DNA from: Ethanoligenens harbinense YUAN-3
Lineage (GTDB): Bacteria; Bacillota; Clostridia; Oscillospirales; Ethanoligenentaceae
Direction of reading: 5' to 3'
Assembly (NCBI RefSeq): GCF_000178115.2
Contig: NC_014828.1
Coordinates: forward strand, 829,501 to 893,500
Length of the DNA: 64,000 nucleotides
The position numbers were made by a program, and so were the translations under genes. Each line of letters starts with the position of its first letter. Position 1 is the stretch's first letter. Under the pieces are notes generated by a model, which searched no databases, was not told the DNA's origin, and saw only the letters and a program-made list of their open reading frames with translations. Positions 8,602 to 17,769 of this stretch are shown here, in pieces.

Positions 8602-9519
8602 ATGCCCATCAAAGTGCCGGACGGTTTGCCGGCGATCGGAGTGCTGGAAAAAGAGAATATCTTTTTGATGACCGAAGACCGCGCCGTGCATCAGGATATC
8701 CGCCCCATCAAATTGATTATCCTGAATCTGATGCCTACCAAGGTGGTGACCGAAACACAGCTTTTGCGGTTGCTGAGCAATACGCCGCTGCAGTTGCAGG
8801 TGGATCTGCTACAGACCGCGACGCATGAAGCCAAGCATGTTTCAGGCGAACATCTGGTGGAGTTTTATAAAACGTTTGACGATATACGGAAAGAGCGATA
8901 CGATGGCATGATCATCACGGGTGCGCCGGTGGAGCAGATGCCCTTCGAGCAGGTGGACTATTGGCAGGAGCTTTGTAAGATCATGCGCTGGTCCAAAACC
9001 AACGTCTACTCCACCCTGCATATCTGCTGGGGTGCGCAGGCGGGTCTGTATTACCATTTCGGCGTCCCCAAATATCCCTTGCCGCAAAAGCTGTTCGGTG
9101 TCTACCCGCACCGGCCTCTCCGGCGTAACCATCCGCTTCTGCGCGGGTTTGACGACGAATTTTATGTTCCGCATTCCCGGCACAGCGAGGTCCACGCGGA
9201 GGATATCGAGAAAGTGCCCGAGCTGGTGATTTTGGCCGACTCCCCGGAAGCCGGCGTGAACATCGTGGCCAATAAAAACGGGCGCCAGTTTTTTGCCACC
9301 GGCCATCTGGAATATGACCGTTACACGCTTGCGCGCGAATATGACCGGGATGTGAAAAAGGGCCTGCCCATTGCGGTTCCGACGAACTATTTTCCGGGCG
9401 ACGACCCGTCGAAGAAGCCGCTGGTCAAATGGCGCGGACATGCCGCTTTGTTTTACACCAACTGGCTCAACTACTATGTCTATCAGGAAACGCCGTATGA
9501 TCTTGCGGATCTGAAATGA
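8602..9519 (+). CDS. metA: homoserine O-acetyltransferase (MetA family)
   Basis: Activates homoserine for methionine synthesis. It is a 305-residue class I glutamine-amidotransferase-like acyltransferase. The catalytic cysteine is C142 in TLHICWGAQ, and FATGHLEYD carries the His/Glu pair. Residue 111 is Glu (TGAPVEQ). In characterised MetA enzymes Glu at this position goes with acetyl-CoA and Gly with succinyl-CoA, so I infer acetyltransferase activity despite the 'succinyltransferase' family name. ATG 8602 follows AAGGGGAGAAG. It is single-gene, with its own promoter and a bidirectional terminator after it. Confidence 0.94.
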   Translation: MPIKVPDGLPAIGVLEKENIFLMTEDRAVHQDIRPIKLIILNLMPTKVVTETQLLRLLSNTPLQLQVDLLQTATHEAKHVSGEHLVEFYKTFDDIRKERYDGMIITGAPVEQMPFEQVDYWQELCKIMRWSKTNVYSTLHICWGAQAGLYYHFGVPKYPLPQKLFGVYPHRPLRRNHPLLRGFDDEFYVPHSRHSEVHAEDIEKVPELVILADSPEAGVNIVANKNGRQFFATGHLEYDRYTLAREYDRDVKKGLPIAVPTNYFPGDDPSKKPLVKWRGHAALFYTNWLNYYVYQETPYDLADLK

Positions 9520-9542
9520 TCCTGCGGTAAGCGGCCGAACAG

Positions 9543-9592
9543 AAAAGCGGACCGGCAGGGCACAGTATCTGTGCAGCTTCCGGTCCGCTTTT
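9543..9592. terminator. bidirectional terminator between metA and mreB
   Basis: AAAAGCGGACCGG pairs with CCGGTCCGCTTTT. A-run and T-run flank the stem, so it can end metA on the plus strand and mreB on the minus strand. Confidence 0.85.
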
Positions 9593-9624
9593 TATGCGAG
9601 GGTACGCGGCGGTGGGCGCTTCGG

Positions 9625-10647
<1,023 letters not shown>

Positions 10648-10789
10648 TGTTCTCTCCTCTGTGATCATGAGCGGCGGGACCCGTAGGCCCCGTCCGCGCG
10701 GTTCCTTTGTGTCGATGCCGGCCTCCGGCCGCCGTTCTGGCCATTTGCCCGCAGGCACCATCGCGGTATGTAGTAGGTCGGCCTTTTTT

Positions 10790-10818
10790 ATTATAGCGCA
10801 TTTGCGCGTGGTTTCCAA
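10790..10818 (-). promoter_or_regulatory. sigma-A promoter of mreB/mbl
   Basis: Minus-strand TTGGAA (10813-10818), 17-bp spacer, TATAAT (10790-10795). It falls in the 196-bp gap between comF and mreB, so mreB can be transcribed on its own. Confidence 0.75.
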
Positions 10819-10843
10819 TGCCTTTTGTGCCGGTTTCCAGCAC

Positions 10844-11521
10844 TTACCGCACGCAGGCGACGGCGATGCAGCGCACGTCCGCCGCGCCGGCGAGCATTAA
10901 AATGCGCGCGCATTCGTGCAATGTGGCGCCGGTGGTGAGGATGTCGTCCGCCAGTAGGATGCGCTTGCCCTGCACATCGGTGCAGACGGCGAACGCCCCG
11001 AACACGTTGCCCCAGCGCTCCGTGCCGCCGCAGGTGTGCTGGGGTTTGGTGTCGAACGGCTTTTGCAGTGTTTCGGCGTAGGGAAGTGTCAAATGCCCGG
11101 CCAGCGCGCGGGCAAACAGTGTGGACTGGTTGTAGCCGCGCGCGCGCAGCCCCTTTCGGCTGAGTGGCACGGCGGTAACCAGATCAACCGCCGCGTCCGC
11201 CGTGACGCGCCGCGCCGCCGGGAGCGCGAGGGCGGCAAAGCCCGCCGCCACACCCGGATGCCCGTGGAATTTCAGCCGGGCAATGCCCCGTTTGACGGCG
11301 TCTTCATAATAATAAGCCGCCGCGCAGGCCGAAAAAGCAAAGCTTCGGCGGCAGGCACAAAAGGCCTTGCCGCGCCCGCAGCCGGAGCAGACAGGTTCTT
11401 CCACGCGGGGCGCTTTGCCTGCGCAGGCAGGGCAGGCGAACGTGCCCTGCGGCACCACCGCGCCGCAGAAAACACACCGCGCGGGAAAGAGCACGCCTGC
11501 GACCCGCTCGAGCAGGCTCAT
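10844..11521 (-). CDS. comF: ComF-family phosphoribosyltransferase-like protein
   Basis: ComFC-type protein of 225 residues. The N-terminal zinc ribbon has paired cysteines (CVFCGAVV, CPAC, CSGCGRGKAFCAC). A PRTase domain follows with RGYNQSTLFA and the PRPP-binding loop ILLADDILTTGAT. ComFC takes part in DNA uptake in naturally competent Firmicutes. The role here is inferred from family only, though a type IV pilus system is present in the window. Its ATG overlaps the recD2 stop by 4 bp, so it is co-translated with the helicase. Confidence 0.88.
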   Translation of the reverse strand: MSLLERVAGVLFPARCVFCGAVVPQGTFACPACAGKAPRVEEPVCSGCGRGKAFCACRRSFAFSACAAAYYYEDAVKRGIARLKFHGHPGVAAGFAALALPAARRVTADAAVDLVTAVPLSRKGLRARGYNQSTLFARALAGHLTLPYAETLQKPFDTKPQHTCGGTERWGNVFGAFAVCTDVQGKRILLADDILTTGATLHECARILMLAGAADVRCIAVACVR

Positions 11522-13725
11522 GGTTCCTCACCCGCCTGCAAAAACGCGCAAAGCCCGGTGTATCGCTTGGAGCGGCGGTCGTTCTGCACCATCTGCTCGA
11601 TGGTCTCTTTTCGCCCCACGAGGATGGTGATTTCTTTGGCGCGGGTGACCGCCGTATAGAGCAGGTTGCGGTAGAACAGCATGGGCGCGCCCGAAAACAG
11701 CGGCAATACCACGGCCTTGAACTCGCTGCCCTGACTTTTGTGCACCGTTACCGCATAGGCCAGTTCCAGTTCCTCCGCATGGTCGGGGCCGTATTCCGCC
11801 AGACGGTCGTCAAAGCGCACCCACAGCGTGCCGGTGCGGCGGTCGATCCGTTCAAGCAGGCCCACGTCGCCGTTGTAGACGCCCGCGCCCTGCTCGCCGT
11901 TGTCGCGCTGCCACGCGAGATCGTAATTGTTTTTCACCTGCATGACCTTGTCGCCCTCGCGTAGCACCCCGAACACCGTCGGGCGTTCTGCCTTACCGCC
12001 GCCCGCGGGGTTGAGCACGTCCTGAAGCAGTTTGTTGAACGCGCCGGAGCCCAGTTCACCTTTTCGTCCCGGTGTGAGCACCTGCATATCCCACAGCGGG
12101 GAATAGCCGTAGGCGGCGGGCAGGCGGGTGTGCATCAGTTCCACTACGGTGGTGCTTACCTGCGCGGCGGTGTAGCGCGGCATGAAGAAAAAGTTGCCGT
12201 CGCGTCGGGCGAGTTCGGGCATTTTGCCGCGGACGATGCGGTGGGCGTTGGTGACGATGAGGCTTTTGGCGGCCTGACGGAAAATCTCGTCCAGCACCAC
12301 GGTGGGCACCTTGCCGGAGTCGATCATATCCCGCAGGGCGTTCCCCGGGCCCACCGGCGGCAACTGGTCGGCGTCGCCCACCATCACAAGGCGGCAGTTT
12401 AGTTTCAGCGCGCGCAGCAGCGATTCAAGCAGCATCACATCCACCATCGAAAGCTCGTCCACGATGACGGTGTCGCAGTCAAGCGGGTTTTTCTCGTTGC
12501 GGGTGAAACGCGCGGTATCCTCGCTTTCAAACGACATTTCCAGCAGGCGGTGGATGGTTTTGGCTTCCCGCCCCGAAACCTCCGACATCCGCTTGGCCGC
12601 CCGGCCGGTGGGCGCGGCCAGCGCCACTTTCAGCCCCATGCCCTCGTAAACATGGATGATGGCGTTGAGGGTGGTGGTTTTGCCGGTGCCCGGCCCGCCG
12701 GTGAGAATCATCACGCTGTTGCGGCAGGCGGTCTCGATGGCTTCCCGCTGCTTGCGGGCATAGGTGATGCCCATGCGTTCCTCCGCTTCGCGGATGCGGG
12801 TGCCGGAGTCGCCCATTTCCGGCAGCCTGATGCCGCGCATGAGCAGCAGCCGCCCGGCGATGTAGCTTTCGGCGCGGTGTGATTCCGGCAGGAACAGCAC
12901 TTGCCGCCCGCCGATCTCCTCGTCTTCCAGTTCTCCCTCGGCCGCCATATCGTCGATGGTGGAGGCGGCCGTGTCTGCGTCGATGCCGAGCAGAGCCTGC
13001 GCCAGCCCGGCGAGTTTTTCCCGCGGGATGTAGGTGTGGCCGCCGCTGTAAAGGTTGTGGCGCAGAATGTGCGCGATGCCCGCGTGGATGCGAAAGGCGT
13101 CGCCCTTGTCCATGCCCATCTGCATGGCGATGGCGTCCGCGCGCTCAAACCCGATGTACAGTCCGGATTCACAGAGGGCGTAGGGGTTGCGCTTGATGAT
13201 GTCCACGGCATTGGCGCCGAAGCGCTTCCAGACACGGATAGCCTGCGCTGCCGTGACGTTGTATTGCTGTAGAAACAGCATGCAGGTGCGCACGCCGAAC
13301 TGGCTTTTGTAGGCTTCGCTCATCTCCTGCGCCTTTTTTTCGGAGATGCCCCGGACCTCCGTGAGCCGTTCGGGGTGGTTTTCAAGAATGTCCAGCGTGT
13401 CCACGCCGAACACGTCCACGATGCGTTTGGCGGTGGCGGGGCCGACCCCTTTGACTGCGCCGGAGGAGAGATAACGCAGCATGGCGGACTCGGTGGCGGG
13501 CAGCTCGCGCTCGAAGGTTTCCGCCTTGAATTGCCGGCCGTAGGAGGGGTGCTTGCCCCATTCGCCCTTGACGGTGAGCGTTTCGCCTTCGGCGATCTCG
13601 AACACATGCCCCACCACGGTGCAGAGTTCCTCGCCGCAGGCCAGTTCAAAAACCGTCCAGCCGTTTTCCCTGTTGCGGAATACCACCGATTCCACGGTGC
13701 CGCGCAGCGTTTCCTGTTCTTCCAT
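11518..13725 (-). CDS. recD2: RecD2-type ATP-dependent 5'-3' DNA helicase
   Basis: RecD-like superfamily 1B helicase that acts without RecBC in Firmicutes. It has 735 residues from ATG 13725, preceded by GGGAG. The N-terminal OB-like region (GTVESVVFRNRENGWTVFEL) and helix-hairpin-helix repeats (AVKGVGPATAKRI) are typical of RecD2. The Walker A motif LTGGPGTGKTTT is near residue 345, Walker B reads VIVDELSMVD, and the C-terminal helicase motif is AYAVTVHKSQGSEF. It is coupled to comF by a 4-bp overlap. Confidence 0.93.
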   Translation of the reverse strand: MEEQETLRGTVESVVFRNRENGWTVFELACGEELCTVVGHVFEIAEGETLTVKGEWGKHPSYGRQFKAETFERELPATESAMLRYLSSGAVKGVGPATAKRIVDVFGVDTLDILENHPERLTEVRGISEKKAQEMSEAYKSQFGVRTCMLFLQQYNVTAAQAIRVWKRFGANAVDIIKRNPYALCESGLYIGFERADAIAMQMGMDKGDAFRIHAGIAHILRHNLYSGGHTYIPREKLAGLAQALLGIDADTAASTIDDMAAEGELEDEEIGGRQVLFLPESHRAESYIAGRLLLMRGIRLPEMGDSGTRIREAEERMGITYARKQREAIETACRNSVMILTGGPGTGKTTTLNAIIHVYEGMGLKVALAAPTGRAAKRMSEVSGREAKTIHRLLEMSFESEDTARFTRNEKNPLDCDTVIVDELSMVDVMLLESLLRALKLNCRLVMVGDADQLPPVGPGNALRDMIDSGKVPTVVLDEIFRQAAKSLIVTNAHRIVRGKMPELARRDGNFFFMPRYTAAQVSTTVVELMHTRLPAAYGYSPLWDMQVLTPGRKGELGSGAFNKLLQDVLNPAGGGKAERPTVFGVLREGDKVMQVKNNYDLAWQRDNGEQGAGVYNGDVGLLERIDRRTGTLWVRFDDRLAEYGPDHAEELELAYAVTVHKSQGSEFKAVVLPLFSGAPMLFYRNLLYTAVTRAKEITILVGRKETIEQMVQNDRRSKRYTGLCAFLQAGEEP

Positions 13726-13848
13726 GCCGCTCCCTGTTTCTGTGCCCGACGGCGGGCGTCGCCGGGCCGTTTCCACAAATTGATTCTGCAATATTATACA
13801 CCGGGGGCATGGAATTGTAAAACAAAACGCGGCGGCGCGGCAAACGGT

Positions 13849-14358
13849 TCAGGGTTGACGGCACAGCACTTTTTCAAATGCAAAGCAGTGGAAATGGCCG
13901 GGCTCCAGACAGACGGTTCCACGGTTTTCATATCCGTTTCGTTCATAAAGGCGGCAAGCGTCCGCGTTTTGTGCGAACACGTCCAGCCGGATGGACGTGC
14001 AGCCCTGTTCCGCCGTGATTTGCTCGGCAAAACGCAGAAAACCGGACGCGATTCCCTGCCGCCGGTATGCCGGATGCACACACAGCCGGTGGAGCACCCA
14101 TGCGTTGCCGTTTTTGTCGCGCCAGTTCCGTGCATCGCATTCCGCTTCCTGTTCCCGGTTCAGGACAAAGCAGCCGACGATGCGCCCTTTGTCCGTTTGG
14201 ACATAAAGCGTGCCCTCCGCGAGATCGTCCCCCAGGACCGGTCCGGGGTAGTCGGCGTCCCATTGGTGAATCTGCCGCGCTTCCAGATCGGCAATGGCGG
14301 CTTCTACAAGTTCCAGCAGCCGCGGCAGTTCTGCCGGTCGGCCTTTGCGAATCTTCAT
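13849..14358 (-). CDS. GNAT-family N-acetyltransferase
   Basis: A 169-residue acetyl-CoA-dependent transferase. The acetyl-CoA pyrophosphate loop is HPAYRRQGIASGF, preceded by VLHRLCV and followed by IRLDVFAQNADACRLYERNGY, the C-terminal GNAT core. The acceptor substrate is unknown. The start is the ATG at 14358 (MKIRKGRPAELPRLLELV). The frame is open further upstream but that part is not GNAT-like. A TATACT-type -10 lies just upstream on the minus strand. Confidence 0.85.
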   Translation of the reverse strand: MKIRKGRPAELPRLLELVEAAIADLEARQIHQWDADYPGPVLGDDLAEGTLYVQTDKGRIVGCFVLNREQEAECDARNWRDKNGNAWVLHRLCVHPAYRRQGIASGFLRFAEQITAEQGCTSIRLDVFAQNADACRLYERNGYENRGTVCLEPGHFHCFAFEKVLCRQP

Positions 14359-14429
14359 TGGTATCTGTCCTTCTCGTTTTTCAAAAACAGTATAGCATAC
14401 CTGTTGAAAGAGAAAAACGGCAGTTTTGC

Positions 14430-14477
14430 AAAAAAACAACGCCGCCTTCCTGCGGCAGACCACAGGGAAGCGGCGCA
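14430..14477 (-). terminator. terminator of spoIIQ
   Basis: On the minus strand CGCCGCTTCC pairs with GGAAGGCGGCG, followed by TTGTTTTTTT, just after the spoIIQ stop. Confidence 0.75.
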
Positions 14478-14491
14478 AAAGCGTTTTTCCG

Positions 14492-15268
14492 TTATTTGGA
14501 CTGAACGGTGACCAGCGGATCGATCGGCTGTCCGTTTTTCATCATGGCAAAGTGCAGATGCGGTACGAGCGAAATCTCGCTCTGTGCGGACTGGCCCACC
14601 GCGCCGATTACGGTGCCGGCCTGCACCTGCTGCCCTTTTTTCACCGCCACCTGGTCGCTCAGGTTGGCATAGATGGACTGCAGGCCGCCGCTGTGCTGGA
14701 TGATGACCTCCTGCCCGAGCATGCTGTCTACCTTCACGTCGAGCACCGTGCCGTCCGCGCAGGCTTTCACCGGTGTGCCCTCGTCCGCGGCAATGTTCAC
14801 GCAATCGCTTACCCGCCAGTCGTCCATGGTTTTGTCATAGATCGGGGTGTTGGGGCTGTAGGCGGTGATGACATCGCCGGTAACGGGCATGACGTAATAA
14901 TTGGGCGCGGCAGTCTGGGCGGCGGAAGAAGCGGCGGAAGAAGCGGAGGACGACGGGGCGGAAGACGCGGCCTGCGAAGACGACGCGGAGTCCGCGCCCG
15001 ACGAAGACCGGCTGCCCGTCACGCCGCTGACCGTGTTGACGGTCTGTTCCGCGCCGTCCCAACCTGCGGCGTCGTCCGAACCGGCGGACGATGCCGATGC
15101 GGCGCCGGATGACGAAACGACGCCGACGCCCAGGTTCTTGAACGTCCCGTTGGCAGCGATATATGCGGCGGAACCAATCGCCACGAGGCAGAGAGCAAGG
15201 GCTATGTAGAAGCCCTTACCGCTCATGAACTGGGAAAAACGCGATGGTCTCATTTTGAATTTACTCAT
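14492..15268 (-). CDS. spoIIQ: SpoIIQ-like sporulation protein with degenerate M23 (LytM) domain
   Basis: Bitopic forespore-membrane protein of the SpoIIQ type, 258 residues. One TM segment is at about 18-40, then an Ala/Ser-rich linker (about 50-121), then an extracellular LytM/M23 domain (about 125-254). The domain keeps H192 and the HLH motif (H237, H239). The HxxxD motif that supplies two zinc ligands reads S154 and N158, so it is probably not an active endopeptidase. SpoIIQ of Bacillus subtilis is also degenerate there, and it binds SpoIIIAH across the septal membranes. ATG 15268 is set by GGAGGTG upstream. An exact sigma-F-type promoter precedes it. Confidence 0.85.
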   Translation of the reverse strand: MSKFKMRPSRFSQFMSGKGFYIALALCLVAIGSAAYIAANGTFKNLGVGVVSSSGAASASSAGSDDAAGWDGAEQTVNTVSGVTGSRSSSGADSASSSQAASSAPSSSASSAASSAAQTAAPNYYVMPVTGDVITAYSPNTPIYDKTMDDWRVSDCVNIAADEGTPVKACADGTVLDVKVDSMLGQEVIIQHSGGLQSIYANLSDQVAVKKGQQVQAGTVIGAVGQSAQSEISLVPHLHFAMMKNGQPIDPLVTVQSK

Positions 15269-15287
15269 TTTTTGCACCTCCGGTAGT

Positions 15288-15316
15288 ATTCTGGCCGGAA
15301 ATGCAGGAGCTTATGC
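15288..15316 (-). promoter_or_regulatory. sigma-F (forespore) promoter of spoIIQ
   Basis: On the minus strand GCATA (15312-15316), a 15-bp spacer and GGCCAGAAT (15288-15296). This matches the sigma-F consensus GYATA-N15-GGNNANAMT. It is 20 bp upstream of the spoIIQ ATG, as expected for the gene. Confidence 0.72.
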
Positions 15317-15354
15317 AAAATGAGACGTTTTTCTCGCCGGAAACCGGCTGGAAA

Positions 15355-15801
15355 TCATTGACGGGATTCGGCGGCCAGATGGACCTGTTTTTTATGCAGC
15401 GCGCACAGGCCGCACGGTGGGATCGGTTCGCCGCTGTCGGCCGCGGCGGCGGCCTGCCGATAATAGGAAAGCTTTTCGTCTATGGTCGCAAGATTTTCCT
15501 CGAACGCGGCGATTCTTTTCAGCACGTCCCGCCTGTGCTGCTCCAGTATCGCGACGCGCCCGTGCAGACCGGCGCTTTCGTCCTTGCGGGAATCCATGAA
15601 CACACGGATCGCCTGGATGGACATGCCGGTCTTTTTCAGGCAGCAGATGAACAGCAGGGTTTCCAGGGCGTTCTCGTCGAACAGGCGGTTTCCGGTAGAG
15701 TCGCGCCGCAGGCGGGGCAGCAGCCCCTCTCTTTCATAATAACGCAGGGTGTGTGCGGCAAGACCGGTGATCTTTGCCGCCTGCGCGATGCTGAAATCCA
15801 T
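15355..15801 (-). CDS. MerR-family transcriptional regulator
   Basis: A 148-residue regulator. The N-terminal winged helix-turn-helix (SIAQAAKITGLAAHTLRYYEREGLLP, residues about 4-29) is classic MerR, followed by a coiled-coil dimerisation helix (about 85-115). The C-terminus has a CGLC pair (PPCGLCALHKKQ) and could bind a metal or sense redox state or an electrophile. It is divergent from the flavoreductase gene, and the intervening promoter has the 19-bp spacer and dyad typical of MerR control. Confidence 0.9.
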   Translation of the reverse strand: MDFSIAQAAKITGLAAHTLRYYEREGLLPRLRRDSTGNRLFDENALETLLFICCLKKTGMSIQAIRVFMDSRKDESAGLHGRVAILEQHRRDVLKRIAAFEENLATIDEKLSYYRQAAAAADSGEPIPPCGLCALHKKQVHLAAESRQ

Positions 15802-15880
15802 TGTCTCCTCCTGGTACGGGTGTGAGCGCGTGTCTGCAAACAGTATACCATGTGCGGCCGAAAAAAGTCTGAAAAAAGGC

Positions 15881-15911
15881 TTGACTTCAAGTGGACTTTA
15901 AGCGCTATACT
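15881..15911 (+). promoter_or_regulatory. MerR-type promoter and operator of the flavoreductase
   Basis: TTGACT (15881-15886) and TATACT (15906-15911) are 19 bp apart, too far for sigma-A alone but standard for MerR-activated promoters. Inside the spacer is the dyad CTTCAAGT (15885-15892), GG, ACTTTAAG (15895-15902), with one mismatch. Confidence 0.8.
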
Positions 15912-15975
15912 GTGCTCGGACGAAGGAAACCGGCTGTTTCGGACGGAAACGGCGTGCCGGAAAGGAGCATGCATC

Positions 15976-16602
15976 ATGCGCGTAGTATTAATCAACGGGA
16001 GCCCCCGCGCGACGGGGAACACCCGCCTGGCGCTGGACACCATGGCGGAGGAACTCAAAAAGGAAAGCATCGAAACCGATATCGTGCACGTGGGCAGCCA
16101 GCCCATCCACGGCTGCATCGCCTGCGGCTACTGTGAAACCTCTCCGGAGCACCGCTGTGTCTTTAAGGATGACCCGGTGAACGAAACGGTGGAAAAGATG
16201 CGGCAGGCCGACGGATTCATCCTCGGCGCGCCCACCTATTACGGCGGCATTGCGGGCGCGATGAAATGCTTCCTCGACCGTGCGTTCTACACCAGCTCCG
16301 GCTATTTCCGCTACAAGGTGGCCTCGGCAGTGGCGGTGGTGCGGCGCACCGGCGGGCTGGACACGCTGCACCAGCTTCAGAACTATCTGGCGCTGGGCGA
16401 GACCATCACCCCGCCTTCACAGTACTGGACGGTGGGCTACGGCACCGATAAGGGGGAGCTTGCGGAAGATCCCGAAGGCATGCAGACCATCCGCAAACAC
16501 GCGCGGGCGTTTGCATGGCTTCTCAAGGTGGTGGACGCCGGCAAAAAATCCGTGCCGCTGCCGCCCGAGGAAGCGCATATCTACACCAATTTCATTCGCT
16601 GA
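15976..16602 (+). CDS. flavodoxin-fold NAD(P)H-dependent FMN oxidoreductase
   Basis: Cytoplasmic FMN reductase/iron-sulfur flavoprotein-like enzyme of 208 residues. The flavodoxin-like FMN-binding start is VVLINGSPRATGNTRLAL. GAPTYYGGIAGAMKCFLDR is the second flavin-contact segment. A cysteine group (GCIACGYCETSPEHRC) follows residue 40, as in iron-sulfur flavoproteins, although the spacing alone does not prove a cluster. GGAGCATGCATC precedes ATG 15976. The divergent MerR gene and its promoter suggest induction by a redox or electrophile stress. Confidence 0.87.
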   Translation: MRVVLINGSPRATGNTRLALDTMAEELKKESIETDIVHVGSQPIHGCIACGYCETSPEHRCVFKDDPVNETVEKMRQADGFILGAPTYYGGIAGAMKCFLDRAFYTSSGYFRYKVASAVAVVRRTGGLDTLHQLQNYLALGETITPPSQYWTVGYGTDKGELAEDPEGMQTIRKHARAFAWLLKVVDAGKKSVPLPPEEAHIYTNFIR

Positions 16603-16608
16603 ACAGCA

Positions 16609-17640
16609 TTACCATGGAAAAGGCGTGACGGCGACGCCGGTGTAATAGTATTTCACGATATCCTGCCAGCTTTTGCCCTGTTTGGCCAGCGCGCAGGCGC
16701 CGTATTGCGAAAGCCCCACGCCGTGGCCGTCACCCAGCACAGTGAACGTGAAGGTCCCGTTTGCAAACTGCACGTCAAAATGGGTGGAATGCAGCCCGAA
16801 CAGGGATTGGATGTTCGTCCCGCTCACCGTCTTGCCGCCCAGACGCACGGTGAGCACGCCGCCCGCGTCTGAGTGGGAAACAATGCCGATCCACCCGGAA
16901 GGGTCGGGTCCGAACGCCGCGCCGGAGACATCCGACGCGGCTGCTTTTTGGAACGCGGCCTGTGAAACGCGCACGGTGCTGTGGTAATCCGGGGCGGCAC
17001 TGTCCCAGGTGCTGCTCACTTCCACCAGATAGGGCACGTCGTCGCCCCAGATGTCGTGGCTGCTTTCCGTTTTGCCTGCCGAACAGGAAAAATAGAGCGC
17101 GTTGATGAGCTGGCCGTTCTGGGTGAGGGCGAATCCGTGCACGGCCTGCACCGCCTGGGTGATTTTGGCCCACTGCCAGTCGAAGTCGCTGCCGAAACGT
17201 CTGCGTGCGGTCTCCTCGGAAATATACGATTGGTAGTGCGAGGGGTCGTCCGACACATCCGCTCCGCCAATGGACGCGGCCGCGGCCGGGTGAGTCCGGT
17301 GGTAGGCGCGCTGCACGGCGGCGTAGGTGAAAGCCGCCGCCGCCTGCGCCTTGAGTGCCTCGCCGGGATATTCCGCCGGCATCTCCGCCGCCACTACGCC
17401 GCGGACATAATCATCGGCGGAGAGGGTTTCTGCCGATTTTGTCCGCGTGTGGTAGACGGTGAAGCCGCCGTCCGTTTCGGCCGCAGAGACGGGAACCGGC
17501 TGCACGGGGGGGGCCTGCGTGACCGAAGATGCATTTTTTGCTGTATTATATTGCACGTTTGTATTCAAAGCCAGCGCAGCGAGGGGAATTATCAATAAAA
17601 AAATCGTAAAAGCTGCAATGGGGAGAATGTAGTCTTTCAT
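16609..17640 (-). CDS. spoIID: stage II sporulation protein D
   Basis: Lytic transglycosylase-type peptidoglycan hydrolase needed for engulfment with SpoIIM and SpoIIP. It has 343 residues with an N-terminal TM anchor (about 5-24). The SpoIID core contains YVRGVVAAEMPAEYPGEALKAQAAAA with the catalytic-type Glu, SCSAGKTESSHDIWG in the middle and GHGVGLSQYGA near the C-terminus. ATG 17640 follows GGGAGCAAAA. It is separated by 6 bp from the convergent flavoreductase gene and is divergent from citrate synthase. I found no convincing sigma-E promoter. Confidence 0.94.
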   Translation of the reverse strand: MKDYILPIAAFTIFLLIIPLAALALNTNVQYNTAKNASSVTQAPPVQPVPVSAAETDGGFTVYHTRTKSAETLSADDYVRGVVAAEMPAEYPGEALKAQAAAAFTYAAVQRAYHRTHPAAAASIGGADVSDDPSHYQSYISEETARRRFGSDFDWQWAKITQAVQAVHGFALTQNGQLINALYFSCSAGKTESSHDIWGDDVPYLVEVSSTWDSAAPDYHSTVRVSQAAFQKAAASDVSGAAFGPDPSGWIGIVSHSDAGGVLTVRLGGKTVSGTNIQSLFGLHSTHFDVQFANGTFTFTVLGDGHGVGLSQYGACALAKQGKSWQDIVKYYYTGVAVTPFPW

Positions 17641-17769
17641 TTTTGCTCCCGTCCTCTTGACGCAACCTCTTGTTTTAGGGTAGAATAAACGTATATACAC
17701 CAAACAATACAGGCGTTGAGCGGCTTACATCGTCGGCATGCGTGCGTCTACACAAAGGAGTGCAGAACA

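Noticed and set aside
11272-11659. several short frames around comF and the end of recD2
   Set aside because: All overlap the two coupled genes in other frames and carry no motif or ribosome binding site.
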